In this document: positions 25,410 through 33,446 of the stretch, in pieces
Layout: each line of letters opens with the position of its first letter
Position numbering within the stretch: the stretch's first letter is position 1
NCBI GenBank assembly: GCA_050953505.1
Contig: JBMNMU010000001.1
Location: 1,488,001 to 1,552,000 of the forward strand
Direction: 5' to 3'
DNA: 64,000 bases
Source of the DNA: JBMNMU01 sp050953505
GTDB taxonomy: Bacteria > Bacillota > Clostridia > Peptostreptococcales > Anaerovoracaceae
Program-made: the position numbers and the translations under genes
Notes under the pieces: generated by a model
Seen by the model: only the letters and a program-made list of their open reading frames with translations
What the model was told of the DNA's origin: nothing
Databases searched by the model: none

Positions 25410-26468
25410 CTATTTGACCGCAGCTGTGTATGCTTTAAATGCTGTAGGTACAGAGTACTTATGTTTTATTTCATCCTTTGTAGCCCAGACGTAACTGGAT
25501 TCATTCTCCATCCTTGTCCCCTGAAAAAAATAGCCAGTCATATGCCATTCGAGGTGAGTAAAAATATGTTTCGATGGTTTAAGAGTAGTAAAATTTATGG
25601 CCTTTATGCCCTTTGCATAGAGTACGTCGATACACTGCTGCTCTGTTAAATGACCTTCAAAATTTGGGAATTCCCAAAGATTCGGTAATAGCCCCTTCTT
25701 GTCCCTCTTTTGTAAAGCATAAGTGCCATCGCAGTCAATAATTAATACTGTACGCTTTTCAATACTACGTGCTTTCTTATTGGTCCTTACTGGAATTTCA
25801 GAGATTATTCCTTGAAGATTTGCCTGACACAGACTCTGTACTGGGCATTCAGCACACTTAGGCTGACCGTTTGGCAGACAAATAGTTGCCCCAAGATCCA
25901 TTAAAGCCTGATTAAAGTCACCTGGATTATTTTTGGGAACCAAGGTTCTGACAATAGACTCAAAATTCTTTTTTGTAGCGGTCAGACTAATATCCTCACT
26001 ACTGGCAGTAACCCTAGCTACTATGCGCAATACATTCCCGTCTACTGCCGGCACAGCCTGTCCAAAGGCGATAGAGGCAATTGCGCCTGCTGTGTAGGGT
26101 CCAATTCCAGGTAGGGACATTAAGTCTTTAATATTGCTTGGAATCACACCATTAAAATCCTGCTGTATTTTTATGGATGCCTTCTTTAAATTAAGTGCTC
26201 TATTGTAATATCCTAGCCCTTGCCAAAGTTTTAATAGCGTTTCTTCTTCCATCTTCGCCAGTTCAGAAATGGTGGGAGCTTCAGCTATAAATCTTAAAAA
26301 GTATGGTATAACCGTATCCACTCTTGTTTGCTGCAACATGATTTCTGATATCCAAACCTTATATGGTGTCGGGTCACTTCTCCATGGCAGCTCCCGTGCT
26401 TCCATGCTATACCATTCTAATAATTTGTTTTGAAATTGTTTAATGTTTTCGTTTAATTTAGTAGTCAT
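25410..26468 (-). CDS. mutY: A/G-specific adenine DNA glycosylase
   Basis: The 352-residue enzyme removes adenine paired with 8-oxoguanine. The N-terminal domain has the catalytic glutamate region (SEIMLQQTRVDTV), the helix-hairpin-helix LPGIGPYTAGAIAS, and the catalytic Asp in PAVDGNVLRIVAR. A [4Fe-4S] cluster motif C-x6-C-x2-C-x5-C is seen in CLPNGQPKCAECPVQSLC. The C-terminal NUDIX-like domain recognises 8-oxoG. Length and motifs are complete. Its upstream region is filled by a 900-bp tandem-repeat array, so its promoter must lie close to the start or beyond the array. Confidence 0.96.
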   Translation of the reverse strand: MTTKLNENIKQFQNKLLEWYSMEARELPWRSDPTPYKVWISEIMLQQTRVDTVIPYFLRFIAEAPTISELAKMEEETLLKLWQGLGYYNRALNLKKASIKIQQDFNGVIPSNIKDLMSLPGIGPYTAGAIASIAFGQAVPAVDGNVLRIVARVTASSEDISLTATKKNFESIVRTLVPKNNPGDFNQALMDLGATICLPNGQPKCAECPVQSLCQANLQGIISEIPVRTNKKARSIEKRTVLIIDCDGTYALQKRDKKGLLPNLWEFPNFEGHLTEQQCIDVLYAKGIKAINFTTLKPSKHIFTHLEWHMTGYFFQGTRMENESSYVWATKDEIKHKYSVPTAFKAYTAAVK

Positions 26469-26578
26469 AAAACTTTATTCTCGCCTTCTGCAGTCATATG
26501 TTATTCGCTTATTTTTGTTGGCTTATGTGTATTTGCTTATGTGCTATTCGCTCCGCTCATTTGCTTCTATTCTATAAT

Positions 26579-26830
26579 GGGTCTGCTCACCTTTGGGGGT
26601 CTGCTCATCTTTGGGGGTCTGCTCACCTTTGGGGATCTGCTCACCTTTGGGGATCTGCTCACCTTTGGGGACTGCCCACCTTTGGGGGTCTGCTCACCTT
26701 TGGGGGTCTGCTCACTTTTGGGGACTGCCCACCTTTGGGGCCTGCTCACCTTTGGGGACTGCCCACCTTTGGGGGCCTGCTCATCTTTGGGGGCCTGCTG
26801 ACCTTCGGGGGCCTGCTGACCTTCTGCTCA
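26579..26830. repeat. 17/18-bp minisatellite (about 14 copies)
   Basis: Tandem units of the type GGGGTCTGCTCACCTTTG are 17 or 18 bp long, with variants CTGCCCACC and CTGCTGACC. The mix of 17- and 18-bp units breaks every reading frame, so protein coding is unlikely despite open frames across it. It lies just upstream of mutY. Confidence 0.93.
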
Positions 26831-26954
26831 CCTTTAGAGTCTTTAATTTTAGGGTTTCCTATATTTAGACTACTGGATTTTGGGTTCCTCTCATTTCTAC
26901 AATTAGACTTCCGGCTTTCGGCCCTCTCATTTCAGAATTTATATATCTTGGGTT

Positions 26955-27495
26955 CCTACACTTTTGACCTCTTTGCCCTTTTTTGTAGGAACTTTGGCCA
27001 TTTTTTCCTACTTTTTCACCTCAAATCCCGGAAAGTGTAGGAACTCTTGCCTCCCGGCTCCTACACTTTTCACCTCTTTGCCCTTTTTTGTAGGAACATT
27101 GGCCATTTTTTCCTACTTTTTCACCTCAAAACCTGGAAAGTGTAGGAACTCTTGCCTCCCAGTTCCTACATTTTTGACCCCTTGGGTCCTTTTTTGTAGG
27201 AACATTGGCCATTTTTTCCTACTTTTTCACCTCAAAACCTGAAAAGTGTAGGAACTCTTGCCTCCCAGTTCCTACATTTTTGACCCCTTGGGCCCTTTTT
27301 TGTAGGAACTTTGGCCATTTTTTCCTACTTTTTCACCTCAAATCCCGGAAAGTGTAGGAACTCTTGCCTCCCGGTTCCTACACTTTTGACCCCTTGGGCC
27401 CTTTTTGTAGGAACATTGGCTATTTTTTCCTACTTTTTCACCTCAAATCCCGGAAAGTGTAGGAACTCTTGCCTCCCGGTTCCTACACTTTTAAC
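26955..27495. repeat. 105/106-bp tandem repeat with hairpins (five copies)
   Basis: The anchor GTAGGAAC recurs at 26985, 27090, 27196, 27302 and 27407, giving periods of 105, 106, 106 and 105 bp. Each unit contains AAGTGTAGGAAC and, 10-12 bp later, GTTCCTACACTT, a perfect 12-13-bp hairpin. A second pair built on TTTTTTGTAGGAA and TTCCTACTTTTT is also present. The array starts two bases after the stop codon of the ArsC-like gene. Periods that are not multiples of three argue against coding. Confidence 0.94.
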
Positions 27496-27496
27496 A

Positions 27497-27844
27497 CTAA
27501 AGCAAGCTCTCCCACTCTTTTTCCTTAAAACCAACTCTCACATCATCTCCACGAACAAGTATGGGGCGCTTGACCAGCATCCCATCGTAGGCCAAAAGGT
27601 TTAATTGTTCCTCTTCAGACATAGTAGTTAGTTTTTCTTTTAGATTTAATGTTCTATAAATTTGTCCGCTTGTATTGAAGAATCTCTTGAGTGGAAGTCC
27701 ACTTTTTTGGTGCCACATGCGTAACTCTTCAACAGTAGGGTTATCATTCTTAATATTTCTGTACTCATAGGTTATGCCCTGGTCATCAAGCCATTTTAGC
27801 GCTCTCTTGCATGTGGTACAATTTGGATAGCATAAAACTAACAT
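27497..27844 (-). CDS. ArsC/Spx-family thioredoxin-fold protein
   Basis: The likely start is ATG 27842-27844 behind GGAGGGAAAAGT, giving 115 residues. The frame remains open 30 codons further up, but without a good start. The CYPNCTTCKRALKWLDD beginning carries the C-x2-C redox motif of Spx/MgsR/YffB proteins, and the RFFNTSGQIYR and LVKRPILVRGDD parts are family hallmarks. Such proteins are either arsenate-reductase-like or RNA-polymerase-binding stress regulators. Sequence alone does not decide which. A tandem hairpin array follows its stop codon directly. Confidence 0.88.
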   Translation of the reverse strand: MLVLCYPNCTTCKRALKWLDDQGITYEYRNIKNDNPTVEELRMWHQKSGLPLKRFFNTSGQIYRTLNLKEKLTTMSEEEQLNLLAYDGMLVKRPILVRGDDVRVGFKEKEWESLL

Positions 27845-28362
27845 ACTTTTCCCTCCATTTATATGATCTACAAAACTTAGCAGATTCCGTATCATCATCA
27901 AGCTTATCAATGCTAGTAACCTTTGTGGGATCAAAACTGTTAATGATTCTTGTCAGAATCATCATCTAGCCTGCCAATGTCTATAAATATCTTTATAAAA
28001 TCTTTATTATAATCGTTCTCTACCCCGTATTCTACCCGTTTTTAGATTAACAGTAAACGTTAAGCTTAGATAAAAAGCCATTTAAAATTTTCCTGTAGGA
28101 AATCCGAATTATTATAAACTAGGGGCTAAGTAGATACAAAGCGGAATCCCAAATGTATTTTTAGTTTCTATATCAGATTAATGATACCAAGGGCCAGGCC
28201 ATTGTGCTATTCCACCATCAGAGGCCATTTAACTGTTCTAAATAACGCAAAGAAAAAGGTACTACTCACTTAGTAACTCAATTTCGTGAATAAAAATACT
28301 TATTTAAGTGTTAGATTTCTAGTAAAGAATTTGGGATTAATTTATCTGATTAATTATTTCTT
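27845..28362. other. Gene-free stretch upstream of the ArsC-like gene
   Basis: No gene is supported. The sequence is AT-rich and not repetitive up to the tandem array beginning near 28363. The promoter of the ArsC-like gene should lie near 27900-28000, but no clear boxes were found. Confidence 0.35.
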
Positions 28363-28590
28363 GATAGGTACCACTTTGTACACAGTTAGTTTATTACTTG
28401 CTCAGCTGAAAGGGTGGATGTGTCAAACTTTGATACCACTTCACACAGTTAGTTTATTATTTACTCAGCCGAAAGGGTGGATGTGTCAAACTTTGATACC
28501 ACTTCACACAGTTAGTTTATTATTTGCTCCGCCGAAAGGGTGGATGTGTCAAACTTTGATACCACTTCACATACAGTTAGTTTATCACCA
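28363..28590. repeat. 63-bp tandem repeat covering the 3' end of trmO
   Basis: CAGTTAGTTTAT recurs at 28383, 28446, 28509 and 28574, giving periods of 63, 63 and 65 bp, with a degenerate partial copy before the first. The third copy contains the trmO stop codon (28512-28514) and its last codons. The repeat therefore arose by duplication of the gene end, or the gene end was replaced by repeat sequence. Confidence 0.93.
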
Positions 28591-29297
28591 TTCACCTGGA
28601 ACCTTATATCTAAGCCACTAAATTCAAAGCCATATACTCGGTGGGGCTCATCTTGATACCCCGGCCTGGGGTCTTGTCTCAGTACTTCAATCAAGGCTTC
28701 CTGCTTTTCTGTTGGAATCAGTTCTAACAACTGAATAGGAAAATCCACCTCCAGCATGACATACTTAATATGGTCCGTAAAACCACCAGTGGCTTCAGGA
28801 TGACTGTCACTATATGGGATGTAGGGTTTTATATCGTAAATAGGAGTGTTGTCCATTAAATCAGCTCCAGAAATGTGCAGTAAGGGGCCTAATTCTGTAT
28901 GATGCTCAATGCCGTCCAACCTAACAGATGAAAGCCCAATAGGGTTAGGACGGAATGTGGATCGAGTTGCAAATACTCCTTTTCTAATGTTCCCACCTAA
29001 GCGTGGTGGTCTAACGGTTGGAGACCAAGTATCACAAATGGAGGCAGAGAACTCCCAAATCAACCATATGTGGGAATATTCTTCTAATCCTCGAAAAGCT
29101 TCCGGGTTGCGGTATTCCGGTTCGAATATTATGGTGGATTTCAGTGCTTCCACAAGGCCACTTTGCCTTGGTATTCCAAATTTTGTGGGGAAATCCGTGT
29201 GTATCCGAGCAATCACCTTCATTGTAGTTTCATTTTCATTTTTTGTTCTAGTCATCCTAGTTTCCTCTTCGTTATTTCTGACATCTTTAGTTTCCAT
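28512..29297 (-). CDS. trmO: tRNA (N6-threonylcarbamoyladenosine37-N6)-methyltransferase, TsaA/TrmO family
   Basis: The protein of up to 261 residues belongs to the TsaA-like beta-barrel family that N6-methylates t6A37 in tRNA using S-adenosylmethionine. Seen motifs are FPTKFGIPRQSGLV, RGLEEYSHIWLIWEFS, RPPRLGGN, GVFATRSTFRPNPIGLSSV and the late DPRPGYQDEPHRVYGFEFS. The family usually begins near MKVIARIHTDFP (ATG 29220-29222), but no ribosome-binding site is evident at either start. The last 17 or so residues are encoded by a 63-bp tandem repeat and may not be original to the family. Confidence 0.9.
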   Translation of the reverse strand: METKDVRNNEEETRMTRTKNENETTMKVIARIHTDFPTKFGIPRQSGLVEALKSTIIFEPEYRNPEAFRGLEEYSHIWLIWEFSASICDTWSPTVRPPRLGGNIRKGVFATRSTFRPNPIGLSSVRLDGIEHHTELGPLLHISGADLMDNTPIYDIKPYIPYSDSHPEATGGFTDHIKYVMLEVDFPIQLLELIPTEKQEALIEVLRQDPRPGYQDEPHRVYGFEFSGLDIRFQVNGDKLTVCEVVSKFDTSTLSAEQIIN

Positions 29298-29763
29298 AAT
29301 TCATTTGATTAGGGGGCAATGCAGATGTTGATATGAGTGTAACGGGGATGGTCCCACCATCGACCCTTTTATCCTCAGCACAAGTACATTGTTTTATAAT
29401 TTTTAACTTCAGCTAGAATGTTATATAGTTGTAAGAAAAATGTCAAGACAATGGCTCAGATGCATTGCAATATGCTTGAAAATGTCCAGTATGTGAGCCT
29501 TTGAGACTGCAGATTCTAAAACATTGCTTTATCAATTATATTCAGAGCTCTAAAAATTGAACATGTGAGGTGATACCTTTTTTGCTAGAAGCAGATAACG
29601 GAGAAGTCGGCGTAAAGATTGAGCATCATCCCTAGTCATCCATAACTAAGCTAGTCACCTTTGACTATGTTATTGTTAGAATCTTTATAACAATATAATT
29701 CTTCATTGCATTTAAAATGTTTATTTAATCAGCCTCACACCAATTTCACTAATTTTAGAATAT
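29298..29763. other. Upstream region of the amidohydrolase gene
   Basis: There is no gene here. This 460-bp stretch ends at a sigma-54-type promoter and should contain the binding site for the activator encoded at 33447-34844. I could not single out one dyad with confidence. Confidence 0.4.
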
Positions 29764-29780
29764 TTGGCACACTTATTGCA
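29764..29780 (+). promoter_or_regulatory. Sigma-54 (-24/-12) promoter
   Basis: TTGGCACACTTATTGCA matches the consensus TGGCAC-N5-TTGCA, with exactly 10 bp between the invariant GG (29766-29767) and GC (29778-29779). It lies 80 bp before the amidohydrolase ATG. A sigma-54 activator gene lies 3.5 kb downstream, which fits local control. Confidence 0.82.
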
Positions 29781-29859
29781 CCTATATATAAGTACGCGCG
29801 CAAAACATATCATAAACAAAGATTATCAATAAGATCTATGTATCGAGGAGGATTTTGCA

Positions 29860-31488
29860 ATGAAAAAGATTTTTTATAATGGCGATATTCTAACTATGAC
29901 TGACGACAAAAAACAAGTGGAAGCTGTTTATGTAGATGACAATGTTATTAAGGCAACAGGAAGTCTTGACGAATGTAAGGCAGCTGCTGAAAAAGATTAT
30001 GAAATGATCGATCTAGATGGTAAATGCATGTTACCAGGATTTGTTGATGCTCATACTCATCCTATGATGCTTGGAATGTGTAAAATTTGGGCTGACTTAA
30101 GTTATCCTAAAGTTGCTAGCATAGATGATTTAATCAGAGTTCTTAAAGAACATGCTAAGACACTTCCTCCAGGAGAGCCTATTAGAGGTTATGCTTTTGA
30201 CCAAAGGAAGTTTAAGGAAAACCGTCATCCTACCGCTGAAGACCTTGATAAGGTTTCAACCGATGTGTATGTACAGATCATGCATACAAGCGGCCATTGC
30301 AATGTTGTTAATACTAAGTTACTAAGAGATATTTGTGTTAACGATGATACTCCAGACCCAGAAGGCGGAGCCTTTGGAAGAGACAGTGAAGGTAGACCTA
30401 ATGGTCCTCTGTTTGATAGTGCTAATGACCTTCTTTCTGGTCTGGATGGTGTACAACCTGGTAACCATGGTCCAAATATACACATGCCTGATAGCAAAGA
30501 AAATCTTATGCGTCGTTTCGAGGTAGGACAAGAATATTTTGTTAGAGCAGGTATTACTACTGTGGACGAGGTACAATTAACCAAACAGGAACTAAATACT
30601 TACCTAGAAGCAAGAGATCAAAATAAATTAAGAATAAGAATGGAAATGTCTTACCTATCTAACTATCTAGATGATGTAATTAAGCTTGGATTTAATAGTG
30701 ATTTTGGCGACAATTGGCTCACCATTGGATCAATTAAATTCTATTCTGATGCTTCCCTTCTTGCTGGAACTGCTAATGTAAGCAGCGGATATAAGGACAG
30801 TGTAAGAAACGAAGGATACTACTATCACACTCCTGATGAAATGAAGGAAATCTTAATAAAAGCACATAAGAATAGATTACATACTATTACTCATGCCCAA
30901 GGCGACCTTGCAATGGAACCAATAATCCAGGCGATTGAGCAGGCACAAGCTGAAGATCCATGGCCAGAAGCAGTTCATAGAATAGACCACTGTGGCCTTC
31001 CAACTGAAGATCAGGTTAGAAGAATGGGAGAAGTAGGCATCTATGCTGTACCACAGAATGAGATGAACTATCTATATGGTGATGGGGTTGCAAATGCTAT
31101 TGATATGGAAGTTGCTCAAAATTATTCCCCACTAGCTTGGTTTAAGAAATATAATGTACCTTTTGCGATATCTTCTGACGCACCTGTAACAACTCCAAAT
31201 CCAATGGAAGCAATCCATGCTGCAGTAACTAGAAAAACTATCCTAGGCAATGTGTTAGGTGCTCATCAAGCAATATCAGTTGAAGATGCACTAAAATCAT
31301 ACACTATTGTAGCGGCGAAATCCGTAAGAAGATCACATATTGCTGGATCCATCGAGCCTAACAAATTAGCTGACTTTGCTATTTTAGACAAATCACCTCT
31401 TTCCCTCAAAGAGGACGAGCTTGATGAATTAAGAAACATTAAAGTTGTAGAAACATGGCTAGACGGCAAAAAAATTTATGAAGCATAA
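29860..31488 (+). CDS. Amidohydrolase family protein (YtcJ-like)
   Basis: The 542-residue metal-dependent hydrolase has an N-terminal beta-sandwich part, the metal motif GFVDAHTHPMM near residue 65, and later histidines in THAQGDLAMEP and HRIDHCGLPT. The Asp ligand is likely in FAISSDAPVTTPNPM near residue 440, and the C-terminal SIEPNKLADFAILDKSP returns to the sandwich. This order is typical of YtcJ-like proteins, whose substrates are mostly unknown (amides, N-acyl or cyclic ureides). The start follows GAGGAGGATTTTGCA. The gene is preceded by a sigma-54-type promoter and followed by a BCCT transporter, suggesting that an imported quaternary amine or similar compound is its substrate. Confidence 0.9.
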   Translation: MKKIFYNGDILTMTDDKKQVEAVYVDDNVIKATGSLDECKAAAEKDYEMIDLDGKCMLPGFVDAHTHPMMLGMCKIWADLSYPKVASIDDLIRVLKEHAKTLPPGEPIRGYAFDQRKFKENRHPTAEDLDKVSTDVYVQIMHTSGHCNVVNTKLLRDICVNDDTPDPEGGAFGRDSEGRPNGPLFDSANDLLSGLDGVQPGNHGPNIHMPDSKENLMRRFEVGQEYFVRAGITTVDEVQLTKQELNTYLEARDQNKLRIRMEMSYLSNYLDDVIKLGFNSDFGDNWLTIGSIKFYSDASLLAGTANVSSGYKDSVRNEGYYYHTPDEMKEILIKAHKNRLHTITHAQGDLAMEPIIQAIEQAQAEDPWPEAVHRIDHCGLPTEDQVRRMGEVGIYAVPQNEMNYLYGDGVANAIDMEVAQNYSPLAWFKKYNVPFAISSDAPVTTPNPMEAIHAAVTRKTILGNVLGAHQAISVEDALKSYTIVAAKSVRRSHIAGSIEPNKLADFAILDKSPLSLKEDELDELRNIKVVETWLDGKKIYEA

Positions 31489-31551
31489 TCATTAATTCTC
31501 CCTGCATATTGCCTTTGCTTTTAAAGGAATGTAAAGGAGTTTTAGTTGAAA

Positions 31552-31623
31552 TAGCATGCCTGCAAGCGTCAGTAATAGCACCATCCATCAAAACCTTATC
31601 CGCCGGCGCTTGCGGCCATGCTA
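31552..31623. repeat. Long inverted repeat between amidohydrolase and transporter
   Basis: TAGCATGCCTGCAAGCG at 31552-31568 pairs with CGCTTGCGGCCATGCTA at 31607-31623 with two mismatches in 17 bp, around a 38-nt loop. No U-tract follows. It may set relative expression of the two genes or be a repeat element. Confidence 0.7.
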
Positions 31624-31736
31624 CTTGATATTGCCGAACGAGGGAATGAATGATTATTCATTAATATATCAAATGAAAATTACGATTAAACCATCGTATT
31701 TTAGAAGTTATCACTGAATTTTTTGGAGGTTGCGCT

Positions 31737-33245
31737 ATGAAAAATAAAAATATAGACATTTCCCTCATGTTAATATGCCTACTTATCATCGTTATTGTTG
31801 TGGCACTTTTAGCAATTTTCCCTCAGCAAAGCACGGATTTAATAGGCTCACTATTCACTTCAATAACTGATAATTTTGGCACATTAATACTGTGGTTCGG
31901 GTTCTTAGTATTTCTTTATTGCCTCTATATGGCCTTCAGCAAACATGGTAATGTGTTGCTTGGAGACAAAGATCAAAAGCCCGACTACTCAATGTTTCAG
32001 TATATATCAATGATGATATGTGCAGGGTTGGGTGCCGCTGCAGTTATATGGTCTTTTGTGGAATGGGCATATTATTACTCTTCTCCAGCCCTTGGAATAG
32101 AGCCTATGACTCCACTAGCTGCAGAATGGTCCACAGCTTATAACTTGTTCCACTGGGGCTTTACACCATGGGCAATGTTTGTAGTACTTGCAATACCAGT
32201 ATCTTATGCTTTCCATGTCAGAAAAATACCTGCACTTAGATTCAGTAATATATGTGCAACTATGATAGGCGAAAAGTCTTATACTAAACCTATATGCAGA
32301 CTCATTGACTTTTTCTTTGTATTTTGCGTTGTTGGTGGCCTAAGTGTTACACTAGGTCTTGGAATTCCAATTATTGCTTCGGGTATAGGAACACTGTTTA
32401 ATTTTGAACCAACCTTCCTTACAAACGTCATTATTACAATTTTTATCGCCGCACTATTCTCACTAAGCTCCTATGTCGGCATTGATAAAGGAATGAAATA
32501 TTTAAGTACTATAAATATTTACGCTGCGATTATATTTATTCTAGGATTGCTCTTTACCGGACCTACTAGATTTATCTTAAAGCAAATCTCTACAGGATTA
32601 GGTCGGATGTTGCAAAACTACGTAATTATGAGTATGTGGGCAGATCCTATTCAAGATGGCGGATTCCCAGAAGCCTGGACGATCTTCTTTTACGCTTTTG
32701 GGATTGTATATGCTGCACTTATGGCTTTGTTCATTACAAAGGTATCAAGAGGTCGTACAATGAGGCAGATGATCTGCAGTGTTATCTTTGGCGGAGGAGG
32801 CGGATGTTTTATATTTTTCGGTATCAATGGCAGCTTTAGTATGAATCTGCAATTAACCGGAAAAATGGATGTCGTTTCTACCCTCTTTGAACAAGGAAAT
32901 GGCCCAACTATTATAGGAGTTATTGATAATTCTGTCTTTGGTGTTGTGGGAATAGTTATATTCCTAATTATCACAATATTATTCTTGGCAACAACATTAG
33001 ACTCTGCTGCATTCTCACTTTCTGCAGCTTCAACAAAACGCTTATCTAGTGACGAGGAAACATCCCCAATGCTTAGGTTGTTCTGGTGTATTACTTTAGC
33101 ACTATTACCACTTGCAATGAACTACATTGGTGCGTCACTAAATAACCTTCAGACAATAACCATTGTAACATCATTACCTTACATCCTAGTTATGATTGGT
33201 ATGACTAAGGGCTTGCTAAGATGGATGAAGGAAGATGGAAATTAA
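31737..33245 (+). CDS. BCCT-family transporter
   Basis: This 502-residue carrier has about twelve membrane helices. The family hallmark in helix 8 is represented by FWGFTPWAMFVVL-like sequence (LFHWGFTPWAMFVVLAIP) and the aromatic-rich VEWAYYYSSP. BCCT proteins take up betaine, choline, carnitine or other quaternary ammonium compounds driven by Na+ or H+ or by exchange. The start follows TTTTTGGAGGTTGCGCT. It lies 249 bp after the amidohydrolase on the same strand and probably shares its sigma-54 promoter. A bidirectional terminator follows. Confidence 0.93.
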   Translation: MKNKNIDISLMLICLLIIVIVVALLAIFPQQSTDLIGSLFTSITDNFGTLILWFGFLVFLYCLYMAFSKHGNVLLGDKDQKPDYSMFQYISMMICAGLGAAAVIWSFVEWAYYYSSPALGIEPMTPLAAEWSTAYNLFHWGFTPWAMFVVLAIPVSYAFHVRKIPALRFSNICATMIGEKSYTKPICRLIDFFFVFCVVGGLSVTLGLGIPIIASGIGTLFNFEPTFLTNVIITIFIAALFSLSSYVGIDKGMKYLSTINIYAAIIFILGLLFTGPTRFILKQISTGLGRMLQNYVIMSMWADPIQDGGFPEAWTIFFYAFGIVYAALMALFITKVSRGRTMRQMICSVIFGGGGGCFIFFGINGSFSMNLQLTGKMDVVSTLFEQGNGPTIIGVIDNSVFGVVGIVIFLIITILFLATTLDSAAFSLSAASTKRLSSDEETSPMLRLFWCITLALLPLAMNYIGASLNNLQTITIVTSLPYILVMIGMTKGLLRWMKEDGN

Positions 33246-33270
33246 TAAAACATCCTATTTATAACCATTC

Positions 33271-33299
33271 AAAAAGAGGTGGATTTTCCACCTCTTTTT
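33271..33299. terminator. Bidirectional terminator
   Basis: AAAAAGAGGTGG and CCACCTCTTTTT form a perfect 12-bp hairpin around ATTTT. It lies between the converging transporter and sigma-54 activator genes and can serve both. Confidence 0.9.
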
Positions 33300-33446
33300 G
33301 TTATATTATGAGAATAAATCCTTACCTTTTTGCCCAAGGACGCTTAAATATTGTTTGGATTTACTCTTTATTATCCTTCCTAAAGCTAATATGCTCCTCT
33401 TAAAATCTTTTTTCTTAGATACCCCAACATTAATTAAATTCCAAGA

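Noticed and set aside
26579..26830. CRISPR array
   Set aside because: The units are directly adjacent, 17-18 bp, with no unique spacers and no cas genes nearby.
26498..27604. Several plus-strand open frames with repeated Gly/Leu/Phe peptides
   Set aside because: They are translations of the 17/18-bp and 105/106-bp tandem repeats. Mixed periods break every frame between copies and no ribosome-binding site fits.
28286..28621. Plus-strand frame with three copies of a 21-residue peptide
   Set aside because: It is the 63-bp repeat read on the strand opposite to trmO. It overlaps the gene end and has no start signal.
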